DNA from: an uncultured Eubacteriales bacterium
GTDB taxonomy: Bacteria > Bacillota > Clostridia > Oscillospirales > Acutalibacteraceae
Reading direction: 5' to 3'
NCBI GenBank assembly: GCA_900316555.1
Contig: ONDL01000003.1
Span: forward strand, 1 to 46,689
DNA length: 46,689 nucleotides
The position numbers and the translations under genes were made by a program. Position 1 is the first letter of the stretch. Every line of letters starts with the position of its first letter. This document shows positions 7,573 through 15,617 of this stretch, one piece after another. The notes below the pieces were generated by a model. The model did not search any database. It had not been told where the DNA came from and saw nothing but the letters and a program-made list of their open reading frames with translations.

Positions 7573-8838
7573 TTATACCTCCGAAAGTTCAGCAGTGCCG
7601 CCGATTTTCGCGTAATCCTCGAAGAAATCAGGGTAGCTCTTGTTTATACTCATAGCGTCGGTGCACTTGATTTTCTCAGCTGCGCCAGATGCGCAGACCG
7701 CAGCCGACATCACTATTCTGTGGTCGCCGCAGCCCTCAGCAAAGCCGCCGTAGAGCTTGCCGACGCCCGTGATTTCGAGTCCGTCGGGCAGCTCCTTAAC
7801 CTTGCCGCCGAGGGAATTTATAAGCTGCGCCGTGGTTTTGAGCCTGTCGCTTTCCTTGATGCGCAGGCGTTCGGCGTTCGTGATTCTCGTCACTCCGTTT
7901 GCAAAGCACGCGCAGACCGCGAGTACGGGTACGAGGTCGGGAATCTGCGACGCGTCTATGTCGATAGCTGTCATTGGTGACCTTTTGACGCGCAGCCTGT
8001 CGCCGTCCTGGATAACCTCAGCGCCGAATTCGCGCAGAAGCGCCGCGATTCGCCTGTCTCCCTGTGCGGAGTCGATGTTCGCGTTCAGCACCTCAACGTC
8101 GCCCGAAACCGCGCCCGCAACGAGGAAAAACGCCGCCTGTGACCAGTCGCCGTCGGTGGTGTAGTCCGAGGGTACGTAGTGCTGTCTGCCGCGGATATGC
8201 CAGCCGTTGTCGAGGATATCGACCTCAACGCCGAACTTCGCCATCGTGCGGATAGTCATGTTGATGTACCCCGCGCTCTGAATCGGCGAGGTGAGGATAA
8301 TGTCGCTGTCGCCTTTGAGCAGCGGAAGCGCGAACAGCAGACCGGTGATAAACTGCGAGCTGACGCTGCCCGGTACGCGGTAAACGCCGCTCTTTAGCTG
8401 ACCGCTGATTTTCAGCGGAAGTCCGCCCTCTGTATCTACCGTCACGCCCTTCCCGGGGAGAGCCTCGGTGTAAACGCCGATCGGCCTTTCGGGAAGTCTG
8501 CCGCGGCCGAGGAAGGTCGCCTCAACGCCGCCTGCCGCCGCGACGGGAATCATAAAGCGCAGAGTAGAGCCGCTTTCGCCGCAGTCGAGGGTCGCTGCCT
8601 TATTGGAAAAAACGCCCGTGCCGTCGATGGTGAGCGTCTTGTTTTCGATTTTAGAGGCCGCGCCGAGAGCCTCAACGCAGCCGATTGTCGCGCGGATATC
8701 ATCCGATAGGGCAATCGGCGCGATGGTGCATACGCCGCCGGACAGAGCCGCGCAGATTATCGCGCGGTGAGCGTCGCTCTTTGACGGCGGTGCAAAAACT
8801 GTGCCGTTCGCCTGAAACGGCTTCATGGTTACGTTCAT
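7573..8838 (-). CDS. aroA: 3-phosphoshikimate 1-carboxyvinyltransferase (EPSP synthase)
   Basis: Transfers the enolpyruvyl group of PEP to shikimate 3-phosphate. The 421 residues carry the N-terminal PPSKSDAHRA (a variant of SKSxxxR), GESGSTLRF and RIKESDR motifs, and a double inside-out barrel layout. It lies between aroB (12-bp gap) and aroC (1-bp gap). The phosphate- and PEP-binding motifs are present; glyphosate sensitivity class was not assessed. Confidence 0.96.
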   Translation of the reverse strand: MNVTMKPFQANGTVFAPPSKSDAHRAIICAALSGGVCTIAPIALSDDIRATIGCVEALGAASKIENKTLTIDGTGVFSNKAATLDCGESGSTLRFMIPVAAAGGVEATFLGRGRLPERPIGVYTEALPGKGVTVDTEGGLPLKISGQLKSGVYRVPGSVSSQFITGLLFALPLLKGDSDIILTSPIQSAGYINMTIRTMAKFGVEVDILDNGWHIRGRQHYVPSDYTTDGDWSQAAFFLVAGAVSGDVEVLNANIDSAQGDRRIAALLREFGAEVIQDGDRLRVKRSPMTAIDIDASQIPDLVPVLAVCACFANGVTRITNAERLRIKESDRLKTTAQLINSLGGKVKELPDGLEITGVGKLYGGFAEGCGDHRIVMSAAVCASGAAEKIKCTDAMSINKSYPDFFEDYAKIGGTAELSEV

Positions 8839-8850
8839 ATTCTTACCTCG

Positions 8851-9903
8851 TTATTCGGTCGCGATGAAATCTTCGAGTCCGTCGAGCTCTACCTTCCGGG
8901 TAAAGCTGTCGCCGATTTCTCTGAGCAGGACAAGGCTTATCGAGTCACCCGCGGATTTCTTGTCGGAACGCGCAGCGTTCGCAAGCTCCTCAAAGCCGAA
9001 GCTCTCCTTAGTGGGCAGGCTGTACTTCTTGCAGAGAGCGGCGATCCTGTCCGCGGTGCCCTCTGTCGTAATGCCCTGTTTTTCGCCTGCCTTCGCGAGC
9101 ATGACCATGCCGACGGCTACAGCCATTCCGTGCGAGATACCCGAGAAGTCGTATAGCTTCTCGATCGCGTGGCCGAGGGTGTGGCCGAAGTTCAGGAGCA
9201 TTCTCTCGCCTTTTTCGTGCTCGTCGCGGCTGACGACGTCGCGCTTTATCGAAACGCAGGTTTCTATCACGTCCTCGATGTGCTCAAGGGCGTTTTCATT
9301 TTCCAGAAACTCAAAGAACTTCGCGTCTTTGATGCAGCCGTACTTGATGACCTCGCCCATGCCGTCGGTGATGAACCGGTCGGGCAGGGTGTTGAGGGTG
9401 TCGGGGTCGATCAGAACGGCTATCGGCTGGTGGAACGCGCCGACGAGGTTCTTGCCCTGGGGCAGATCTACGCCCGTCTTGCCGCCGACGGAGGAATCTA
9501 CCTGCGCGAGCAGAGAGGTGGGTATCTGCATGAAGTCGATGCCGCGAAGATACGTCGCCGCCGCAAAGCCTGCCATGTCGCCGCAGACGCCGCCGCCGAG
9601 AGCGACGATCATGTCCTTGCGCGTCATGCCTGAGTCAGCGAGGGTCTTGTACATCTCGGCGATCGTGCCGAGGTGCTTGCTCTCTTCGCCCGCCTGAAAG
9701 ACGTGAGTCGCGACCTCAAAGCCCGCGGCAGAGAGCGAGTTGAGCACGCGCCATTTGTAGAGCGGCGCGACGTTTGTGTCGGTTATGAGGACGGCGCGGG
9801 TGGCGGAGGAAAGGCTTTTGGCGTACTCTCCCGCCTTGTCGAGGAGTCCTCTTTCTATAAATATATCGTACGGCTTGCCCGTACTGACGTGAACGGTTCT
9901 CAT
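8851..9903 (-). CDS. aroB: 3-dehydroquinate synthase
   Basis: NAD- and metal-dependent cyclisation of DAHP to 3-dehydroquinate. The 350 residues show EESKHLGT, the NAD-binding GGGVCGDMAGFAA, the PTSLLAQVDSSVGGKTGVD block and the metal ligands in NFGHTLGHAIE. GGAG lies at the end of tyrA, two bases of intergenic DNA away. Length is typical. Confidence 0.97.
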   Translation of the reverse strand: MRTVHVSTGKPYDIFIERGLLDKAGEYAKSLSSATRAVLITDTNVAPLYKWRVLNSLSAAGFEVATHVFQAGEESKHLGTIAEMYKTLADSGMTRKDMIVALGGGVCGDMAGFAAATYLRGIDFMQIPTSLLAQVDSSVGGKTGVDLPQGKNLVGAFHQPIAVLIDPDTLNTLPDRFITDGMGEVIKYGCIKDAKFFEFLENENALEHIEDVIETCVSIKRDVVSRDEHEKGERMLLNFGHTLGHAIEKLYDFSGISHGMAVAVGMVMLAKAGEKQGITTEGTADRIAALCKKYSLPTKESFGFEELANAARSDKKSAGDSISLVLLREIGDSFTRKVELDGLEDFIATE

Positions 9904-9905
9904 GG

Positions 9906-10736
9906 TTATTCTCCTAATTCCTGCTTGACCCTGTGACCTTCCTCGAGCAGATTTGCGAGGCCTTCGCGGTCGCCGCGCTTTATCGCGTGATATAGCTCAC
10001 CGAGGTTCTTGTACAGCTCCTCAAGCTCCTCGAGCAGCGGTTCGCGGTTCTCCAGAAACAGCTCGCTCCAGAGCTTTGAGTTGATGTTCGCCACGCGCGA
10101 CACGTCGCGGTAGCTGCCTGCCGAAAAGCCCTTGTGGTTCGGGCAGCACGGGCTGAGCACATAGGCGCAGGCGAGTACGTGGGGCAGCTGCGAGGTGAAG
10201 GCTATCATTCTGTCGTGCTCGTCGGGGTCGGAGAGGGTCACTCTGCCGAAGCCAATCTCGAGCGCGAGTTCCGAGAGAGTTCTGACGCTCTTGTCGTCCG
10301 CACCGCAGGGTGTGATGATGAAGCTCGCGCCCTCGTAGAGGGTGCCGTCGCTCACCGCGTAGCCGTTCTTTTCCTTGCCTGCCATCGGGTGGCTGCCGAC
10401 AAAGACAAAGCCGTATTCTTCGGACAGAGCCTTGAGCTGCGGACAGATCGCGCGCTTGATGCCCGACGAGTCGGTGACGATAGCGCCTTTTCGTATATAT
10501 TTTCCGTTTTCGCGGATATAGTCCACGCACGCCTGCGGGTACATACAGAGAACGATAACGTCTGCCTTGTCAAGACCTTCGGGCGTGCCGATTTCGTCAA
10601 TCGCGCCCTCGTCGAGAGCCTGACGTGCCGTTTCATACGTGCGGTTGATTCCGATAACATAGTGGTCGGTGTGGGACTTTATCGCCTTGCAGAAGCTGCC
10701 GCCGATGATTCCCAGACCGATTACTGCTATATTCAT
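9906..10736 (-). CDS. tyrA: Prephenate dehydrogenase
   Basis: NAD(P)-dependent oxidative decarboxylation of prephenate to 4-hydroxyphenylpyruvate on the tyrosine branch. The 276 residues begin with the Rossmann loop GLGIIGG. SHPMAGKE and the helical region with HDRMIAFTSQLPHVLA are characteristic of TyrA. There is no fused chorismate mutase or ACT domain, so mutase activity must come from PheA. It overlaps the end of aroF by 4 bp. Confidence 0.95.
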   Translation of the reverse strand: MNIAVIGLGIIGGSFCKAIKSHTDHYVIGINRTYETARQALDEGAIDEIGTPEGLDKADVIVLCMYPQACVDYIRENGKYIRKGAIVTDSSGIKRAICPQLKALSEEYGFVFVGSHPMAGKEKNGYAVSDGTLYEGASFIITPCGADDKSVRTLSELALEIGFGRVTLSDPDEHDRMIAFTSQLPHVLACAYVLSPCCPNHKGFSAGSYRDVSRVANINSKLWSELFLENREPLLEELEELYKNLGELYHAIKRGDREGLANLLEEGHRVKQELGE

Positions 10737-11746
10737 GTGTTGGAAAGCGCCTCCTTCAGCGCGAATACCTTCTTTGCCACCTTGTCGAACTTCTCGGGTG
10801 TGAGCGACTGCGCGCCGTCCGAGAGTGCGTGAGGCGGATCGTTGTGTACCTCGATAATCAGTCCGTCCGCGCCTGCAGCGACTGCCGCCATAGCGAGCGG
10901 CTCAACCAGCCAGCTCTTGCCCGAGGCGTGGCTCGGGTCGACGATTACGGGCAGATGAGAGAGCTTCTTGATAATCGGGATTGCCGATACGTCGAGGGTG
11001 TTGCGGGTGTAGGTTTCATATGTGCGGATACCTCTCTCGCAGAGCATTACCTTGGAGTTGCCGCCTGCCATGATGTATTCCGCGCTCATAAGCCATTCCT
11101 CGATCGTCGCGGAAAGGCCTCTCTTGAGCAGAATAGGCTTGTCGGTCTTGCCGAGCTCCTTGAGCAGCTCGAAGTTCTGCATATTTCTCGCGCCGACCTG
11201 AATGATGTCGACGTTCTCAAACATATCTATGTGCGAGGTGCGCATGATTTCGGTGACGATGGGCAGTCCAGTCGCCTTTCTCGCCGCCTTTAGCAGGTCA
11301 AGACCCTCGGACTTAAGTCCTTGGAACGCGTAGGGCGAGGTACGGGGCTTGAACGCGCCGCCTCTGAGCAGGGTTGCGCCCGATTTCTTTACGTCCTTCG
11401 CGATCTGAACGATCTGTTCCTCGCTCTCAACGGAGCAGGGTCCTGCCATGATGTGCAGGCTGCCGTCGCCGATAGACACCTCGTTGTTGATTTTAATGAC
11501 CGTGTTCTCGGGGTGGAACTTTCTGTTTGCCTTTTTGTACGGCTCCTGGACGCGGCGGACGCTCTCGACGATGTCCTGAGCCTCGATGTATTCGATATCG
11601 ACCTGAGTTGTATCGCCGATTAAGCCGAGAACGGTGGAATGAACGCCGTCCCAGCGGTTTACGTTTACTCCGTAATCTGTGGTGAGCTTGGTGGTGAAGC
11701 CGATAACCTGCTCGGGGGTTACCGACGGCTTGAGTACAATAATCAT
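10733..11746 (-). CDS. aroF: 3-deoxy-7-phosphoheptulonate (DAHP) synthase, type I-beta
   Basis: Condenses PEP and erythrose 4-phosphate, the entry step to the shikimate pathway. The 337 residues have an N-terminal ferredoxin-like domain (about 1-70) fused to the KDO8P/DAHP synthase barrel, with [24 protein letters not shown] and DPSHASGKS. This architecture is the I-beta form, in which the N-terminal domain commonly mediates aromatic amino acid inhibition. The start has AAAGGAA upstream. A 51-bp AT-rich gap separates it from aroK. Confidence 0.95.
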   Translation of the reverse strand: MIIVLKPSVTPEQVIGFTTKLTTDYGVNVNRWDGVHSTVLGLIGDTTQVDIEYIEAQDIVESVRRVQEPYKKANRKFHPENTVIKINNEVSIGDGSLHIMAGPCSVESEEQIVQIAKDVKKSGATLLRGGAFKPRTSPYAFQGLKSEGLDLLKAARKATGLPIVTEIMRTSHIDMFENVDIIQVGARNMQNFELLKELGKTDKPILLKRGLSATIEEWLMSAEYIMAGGNSKVMLCERGIRTYETYTRNTLDVSAIPIIKKLSHLPVIVDPSHASGKSWLVEPLAMAAVAAGADGLIIEVHNDPPHALSDGAQSLTPEKFDKVAKKVFALKEALSNT

Positions 11747-11797
11747 AATTGAGATTCCTTTATATATTTTATCCTAATATACCCGTGTCATATTTTA

Positions 11798-12328
11798 TCA
11801 CTTTAAATCGCTGTAGTCAAGAGAAAAGTGACGCACCGCGTCCATCACCGCGCGCGTAGTCTGGATCGGGGTGTTTTTGCCCTTGACAGTGACGTCCGAC
11901 GCCGCCTTGTACAGCGGATAACGCTTGTTGTACAGCTCTGTCATCGCCTTGTTCTTATCGGGTCGCTGCAAAAGCGGCCGCACCTTGTCGTTGCGCAGGC
12001 GGTAACGTATCCTTTCGAGCGGCACGTCGAGCAGCACGATAATGTCCTTTCCCTTGAAAACCCTTACGTTGCGCTCAAAGGTCAGCGCGCCGCCGCCCGT
12101 CGCGATGATCAGGTTGCTTTTATCCGCAAGCTCCAGACAGACCTCGTGCTCGATGTCGCGGAAGCCGTCCTCTCCCTGATCGGTGAAGATTTCGGAGATC
12201 GTTTTGCCTGTCTTTTTCTCTATATAAGCGTCCATGTCGACGAATCTCTTGCCCGTCTTGCGCGCGAGGTTCCTGCCGACTGTGGACTTGCCGCAGCCCA
12301 TGAAGCCGCATAATACTATATTGTTCAT
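11798..12328 (-). CDS. aroK: Shikimate kinase
   Basis: Phosphorylates shikimate with ATP. The 176 residues start with a Walker A loop, GFMGCGKSTVG (8-18), followed by the shikimate-binding DMDAYIEKKTGKTISEIF, the GGGAL loop and the lid region RPLLQRPD. It starts 3 bp after the aroE stop and belongs to the same transcript. Confidence 0.96.
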   Translation of the reverse strand: MNNIVLCGFMGCGKSTVGRNLARKTGKRFVDMDAYIEKKTGKTISEIFTDQGEDGFRDIEHEVCLELADKSNLIIATGGGALTFERNVRVFKGKDIIVLLDVPLERIRYRLRNDKVRPLLQRPDKNKAMTELYNKRYPLYKAASDVTVKGKNTPIQTTRAVMDAVRHFSLDYSDLK

Positions 12329-12331
12329 GCC

Positions 12332-13171
12332 TTACCTTCCCAGAAGCTCCTTCGCGGCGTCCTCGCACAGCCTGTCGATATCCGCCTTTTCATATGTCGA
12401 GCCGTCCCAGTGCTCATGCGCGACGACTGCCTGCCACACGAGCATGGACATACCGCCCTCAGCCCTTGAGCCGTTTGCCTTTGCACGCTTGACGAGGGCT
12501 GTTTCGTACGGATTGTAGATCGCGTCAAAGACATTCGCGCACCTGCCGATCGCGCAGTTGTGGATCGGCTGCTCGTCGCATTTGGGGTACATTCCGACGG
12601 GAGTGGCGTTTATCAGCACGTCGACGGTGCCGATGATCTGGTCGATAAGTCCGAAGCTGACCTGAGCGTCGGGGATTTTGCGCGTGATATCAAGACAGAG
12701 CAGGCCTGCCTTGCCAACGCTCTCTCTGCGTACTGCGAACTCAAACGGCTTGCCCATCAGCGCGATTTCGTATGCCATTGTGCGCGCAACACCGCCGCAG
12801 CCGAGAATCATTATCCTGCCGTCGAGCTTTATACCAGCCGCGTCGATAGCCTTGAGAAAGCCGTCGGGGTCGGTGGTGAAGCCCTTTGTTTTGCCGCCGC
12901 GGTTGAGGACTGTGTTCACGCTGCCGTACATCTTCGCCTTTTCGTCGAGCTCGTCGAGAAAGGGAATAATGCTCTGCTTGTGGGGAATAGTGATATTGTA
13001 GCCGTCGAGCTTTGCGAGCGACTGATGAAATTCTTTCTCTAAGCTCTCGGGCGCGATATCGAGCTGAGTGTAGTCCGCGTCGACTCCCGCAAGCTCAAAA
13101 AGACGCTTGTGAATGAAGGGCGACATGGTGTGTCCGATGGGGTGGCCGATGACGGCGTAATGCTTTGACAT
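12332..13171 (-). CDS. aroE: Shikimate dehydrogenase
   Basis: NADP-dependent reduction of 3-dehydroshikimate. The 279 residues show the substrate-binding GHPIGHTMSP, NITIPHK with the catalytic lysine, and the Rossmann loop GCGGVART. The start at 13171 was chosen for GGAGG about 8 nt upstream; a frame extending about 108 codons further upstream is non-coding. It is the first gene of the aromatic operon, preceded by a leader of about 165 nt with an unusual hairpin. Confidence 0.95.
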   Translation of the reverse strand: MSKHYAVIGHPIGHTMSPFIHKRLFELAGVDADYTQLDIAPESLEKEFHQSLAKLDGYNITIPHKQSIIPFLDELDEKAKMYGSVNTVLNRGGKTKGFTTDPDGFLKAIDAAGIKLDGRIMILGCGGVARTMAYEIALMGKPFEFAVRRESVGKAGLLCLDITRKIPDAQVSFGLIDQIIGTVDVLINATPVGMYPKCDEQPIHNCAIGRCANVFDAIYNPYETALVKRAKANGSRAEGGMSMLVWQAVVAHEHWDGSTYEKADIDRLCEDAAKELLGR

Positions 13172-13190
13172 GAAAAAAGTCCTCCGTTTC

Positions 13191-13235
13191 TCATTGGAGA
13201 GCGCAACTAACAACCATAAACTAACAACTCTCCAA
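13191..13235 (-). promoter_or_regulatory. Hairpin with direct repeats and a 8-codon ORF in the aroE leader
   Basis: TTGGAGAG (13194-13201) pairs with CTCTCCAA (13228-13235). Inside it, AACTAACAAC occurs twice (13205-13214 and 13219-13228). On the minus strand a tiny frame (13217 to 13191) encodes MVVSCALQ and stops just before the aroE ribosome site. The CTCTCC arm could also pair with the GGAGG of aroE, so a translational switch is possible. There is no T-box motif and no aromatic codons in the peptide. Confidence 0.4.
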
Positions 13236-13285
13236 AGGTTTTCTATGCAAATTCCAGAAAAAATAAAAAAATTTTGAAATAGATA

Positions 13286-13314
13286 TTGACAAAGAGTGAT
13301 TTTATCAATAATAT
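13286..13314 (+). promoter_or_regulatory. Candidate promoter of acpP
   Basis: TTGACA (13286-13291) and TAATAT (13309-13314) are 17 bp apart. The divergent aroE promoter lies just downstream, so the two transcripts overlap in this AT-rich gap. Confidence 0.55.
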
Positions 13315-13344
13315 TGAAGTAGCAAATCAATTTTGCTTGCAACC

Positions 13345-13374
13345 ATTGTAGCATAAAACCTGTGCCTTTGTCCA
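13345..13374 (-). promoter_or_regulatory. Promoter of the aromatic operon
   Basis: On the minus strand, TGGACA (13369-13374), an 18-bp spacer and TACAAT (13345-13350), about 165 nt before aroE. Confidence 0.55.
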
Positions 13375-13421
13375 GATTTTCATAATCACAGGCACGAATT
13401 ACTTTTAGGGAGGAATTTATA

Positions 13422-13649
13422 ATGGTATTGGAAAAAGTAAAGGCAATTCTTGCAGAGCAGTTTGACGTTGACGAGGATAAGATTACCGTTGACACCGACC
13501 TTCAGGAAGATCTCGGCGCAGATTCTCTCGACGTAGTAGACCTTCTCATGTCCATCGAGGACGAGTTCGAGGTTGAGGTTCCCGACGAGGAAATCGAGAA
13601 CATCAAGACTGTAGGCGCTCTTGTTTCCTACATCGAGGCTAATTCCTAA
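13422..13649 (+). CDS. acpP: Acyl carrier protein
   Basis: A 75-residue acidic carrier for fatty acid synthesis. The phosphopantetheine attachment serine is S35 in LGADSLDVVDL. It is the usual length and has a strong AGGGAGG ribosome site. It stands alone between its own promoter and terminator, apart from any fab genes, which is unusual but not rare in Clostridia. Confidence 0.95.
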   Translation: MVLEKVKAILAEQFDVDEDKITVDTDLQEDLGADSLDVVDLLMSIEDEFEVEVPDEEIENIKTVGALVSYIEANS

Positions 13650-13666
13650 TTTAATCTCAAGAATCG

Positions 13667-13693
13667 GGGCAGGTCAACCTGCCCTCTTTTTTT
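13667..13693 (+). terminator. Rho-independent terminator of acpP
   Basis: The stem GGGCAGG (13667-13673) pairs with CCTGCCC (13678-13684), followed by TCTTTTTTT. Confidence 0.85.
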
Positions 13694-13735
13694 ATCCCTT
13701 TCGACACAATGTTGGTGAATTTTTCCGAAAACCAC

Positions 13736-13764
13736 TTGACAAACCGATAATTTCGGTGTAAAAT
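13736..13764 (+). promoter_or_regulatory. Promoter of the T-box / trpB2 transcript
   Basis: TTGACA (13736-13741) and TAAAAT (13759-13764) are 17 bp apart, directly upstream of the T-box leader. Confidence 0.75.
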
Positions 13765-13777
13765 ATGACACGTTAAA

Positions 13778-14142
13778 CCGTTGAGGAAGAGTGAGTAGGT
13801 CTTACCGCTTCTCTCAAAGAGAGCTGCGGGCGGTGAAATCGCGGCAGAGAATGTATGACTGAATGGACTTCCGAGGGCGAGCAGAAACGCGGGCGGTCGG
13901 GCAGCGGACGGCGGACGAACGGACAGAGGACGGACGAGCAAAGGACGGACATGACGCGGACGAACGGACGGCGGCGGTATTATTACCGTGCAAGGCGGCA
14001 CGCATAGTATGTGAGACGGAACAGGACTTTCCGTAACCAAAGGTCAGCGTATGAAAGTACGCGTTAAGAGGGCGCGAGAGCGCCAAGCAGGGTGGCACCG
14101 CAGGATATGATCCTGTCCCGGCAAATGCTGGGGCGGTTTTTT
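13778..14142 (+). promoter_or_regulatory. T-box riboswitch leader, probably tryptophan-specific
   Basis: A leader of about 365 nt. It contains an AGAGAG element in stem I (from about 13818), a candidate specifier TGG (Trp) at 13864-13866 in the context GAATGGAC, and the T-box core GGGTGGCACCGC (14090-14101). A terminator hairpin (CCCGGC 14117-14122 with GCTGGG 14127-14132, then six Ts) closes it. Uncharged tRNA-Trp should favour antitermination and expression of trpB2. Between stem I and the antiterminator lies a GGAC-rich stretch (13906-13969). Confidence 0.88.
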
Positions 14143-14176
14143 ATTTTAAATATTAATTTTGAAAGGAGAAATCCCT

Positions 14177-15553
14177 ATGCCTGAAAACAAAATCCCCTAT
14201 AAAATTTATCTGAAAGAAAACGAAATCCCTTCGAAGTGGTACAACGTGCGCGCCGATATGAAAAACAAGCCCGCTCCGCTTCTTAACCCCGCAACACTCA
14301 AGCCCATGACCGCCGAGGAGCTTGCTCCCGTATTTTGTGACGAGCTTATCGCTCAGGAGCTCAACGATACCGACGCTTATATCGACATTCCCGAGGAAAT
14401 CCAGGACTTCTACAAGATGTACCGTCCTTCTCCGCTTATCCGCGCATACTTCCTCGAGAAGGCTCTCGACACCCCCGCCAAGATCTACTACAAGTTCGAG
14501 GGCAACAACACCAGCGGCAGCCACAAGCTCAACTCCGCTATCGCTCAGGCTTACTATGCCAAGAAGCAGGGCCTAAAGGGCGTTACCACCGAGACAGGCG
14601 CAGGCCAGTGGGGTACAGCTCTCTCAATGGCCTGCTCATACTTCGGCCTCGACTGCAAGGTATACATGGTCAAGGTCAGCTATGAGCAGAAGCCCTTCCG
14701 CCGAGAGGTTATGCGCACCTACGGCGCGAGCGTGACTCCTTCTCCCTCCGAAACCACACAAATCGGCAGAAAGATCCTCGCCGAGCACCCCGGCACCACA
14801 GGCTCACTCGGCTGCGCAATCTCCGAGGCTGTTGAGGTTGCAGTAGGCACCGAGGGTTATCGCTATGTTCTCGGCAGCGTGCTCAACCAGGTTCTTCTCC
14901 ACCAGAGCGTTATCGGCCTTGAAGCAAAGGCGGCTCTCGACAAGTACGGCGTAAAGCCCGACGTCATCATCGGCTGCGCAGGCGGCGGCTCCAACCTCGG
15001 CGGCCTTATCGCTCCCTTCATGGGCGAGAAGCTCAGAGGCGAGGCTGACTACCGCATTATCGCCGTTGAGCCGGCGTCCTGCCCGAGCTTCACACGCGGC
15101 AAGTTCGCATACGATTTCTGCGACACAGGCATGGTCTGCCCGCTCGCGAAGATGTACACCCTCGGCTCAGGCTTCATTCCCTCAGCTAACCACGCAGGCG
15201 GCCTGCGTTACCACGGCATGAGCTCGACTCTGTCACAGCTCTACCACGACGGCTTCATGGAGGCTACCTCAGTTGAGCAGACCTCAGTATTCCAGGCGGC
15301 TGAGCAGTTCGCGCGCGTTGAGGGTATCCTTCCCGCTCCCGAGAGCAGCCACGCTATCCGCGTCGCTATCGACGAGGCGCTCAAGTGCAAGGAGACAGGC
15401 GAGGAAAAGACGATCCTCTTCGGCCTGACAGGCACAGGCTACTTCGATATGGTCGCTTACGAGAAGTACAACGACGGCGTAATGACTGACTACATTCCCA
15501 CCGACGAGGATCTCGCGAAAGGCTTCGCGGGTCTTCCCAAAATCGACCTTTAA
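14177..15553 (+). CDS. trpB: Tryptophan synthase beta chain, TrpB2 type
   Basis: PLP-dependent condensation of indole and serine to tryptophan. The 458 residues include NTSGSHKLNSA with the Schiff-base lysine K117, ETGAGQWG and the phosphate-binding GCAGGGSN. The long N-terminal region with YNVRADM and the overall length indicate the TrpB2 subgroup, which often works without TrpA. No trpA or other trp gene is nearby. The start at 14177 follows AAAGGAG; an earlier TTG is not supported. The gene is controlled by the T-box leader and closed by a strong terminator. Indole salvage is a plausible role but is inference. Confidence 0.93.
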   Translation: MPENKIPYKIYLKENEIPSKWYNVRADMKNKPAPLLNPATLKPMTAEELAPVFCDELIAQELNDTDAYIDIPEEIQDFYKMYRPSPLIRAYFLEKALDTPAKIYYKFEGNNTSGSHKLNSAIAQAYYAKKQGLKGVTTETGAGQWGTALSMACSYFGLDCKVYMVKVSYEQKPFRREVMRTYGASVTPSPSETTQIGRKILAEHPGTTGSLGCAISEAVEVAVGTEGYRYVLGSVLNQVLLHQSVIGLEAKAALDKYGVKPDVIIGCAGGGSNLGGLIAPFMGEKLRGEADYRIIAVEPASCPSFTRGKFAYDFCDTGMVCPLAKMYTLGSGFIPSANHAGGLRYHGMSSTLSQLYHDGFMEATSVEQTSVFQAAEQFARVEGILPAPESSHAIRVAIDEALKCKETGEEKTILFGLTGTGYFDMVAYEKYNDGVMTDYIPTDEDLAKGFAGLPKIDL

Positions 15554-15573
15554 TTTAATAACTGCATAACAAA

Positions 15574-15607
15574 GGAGAGGCTGAAATTCCAGCCTCTCCG
15601 TTTTTTT
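15574..15607 (+). terminator. Rho-independent terminator of trpB2
   Basis: The stem GGAGAGGCT (15574-15582) pairs with AGCCTCTCC (15591-15599), then G and seven Ts. It also separates the convergent beta-helix gene. Confidence 0.9.
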
Positions 15608-15617
15608 ATGTGTGGGT

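Noticed and set aside
13172..13495. Long N-terminal extension of AroE
   Set aside because: The extra 108 residues have no family match, are AT-rich leader sequence, and contain the promoter and hairpin.
13657..14040. Minus-strand frame over the acpP terminator and T-box leader
   Set aside because: Its Pro/Arg-rich translation comes from the GGAC-type repeats; the region is a structured RNA leader on the plus strand.
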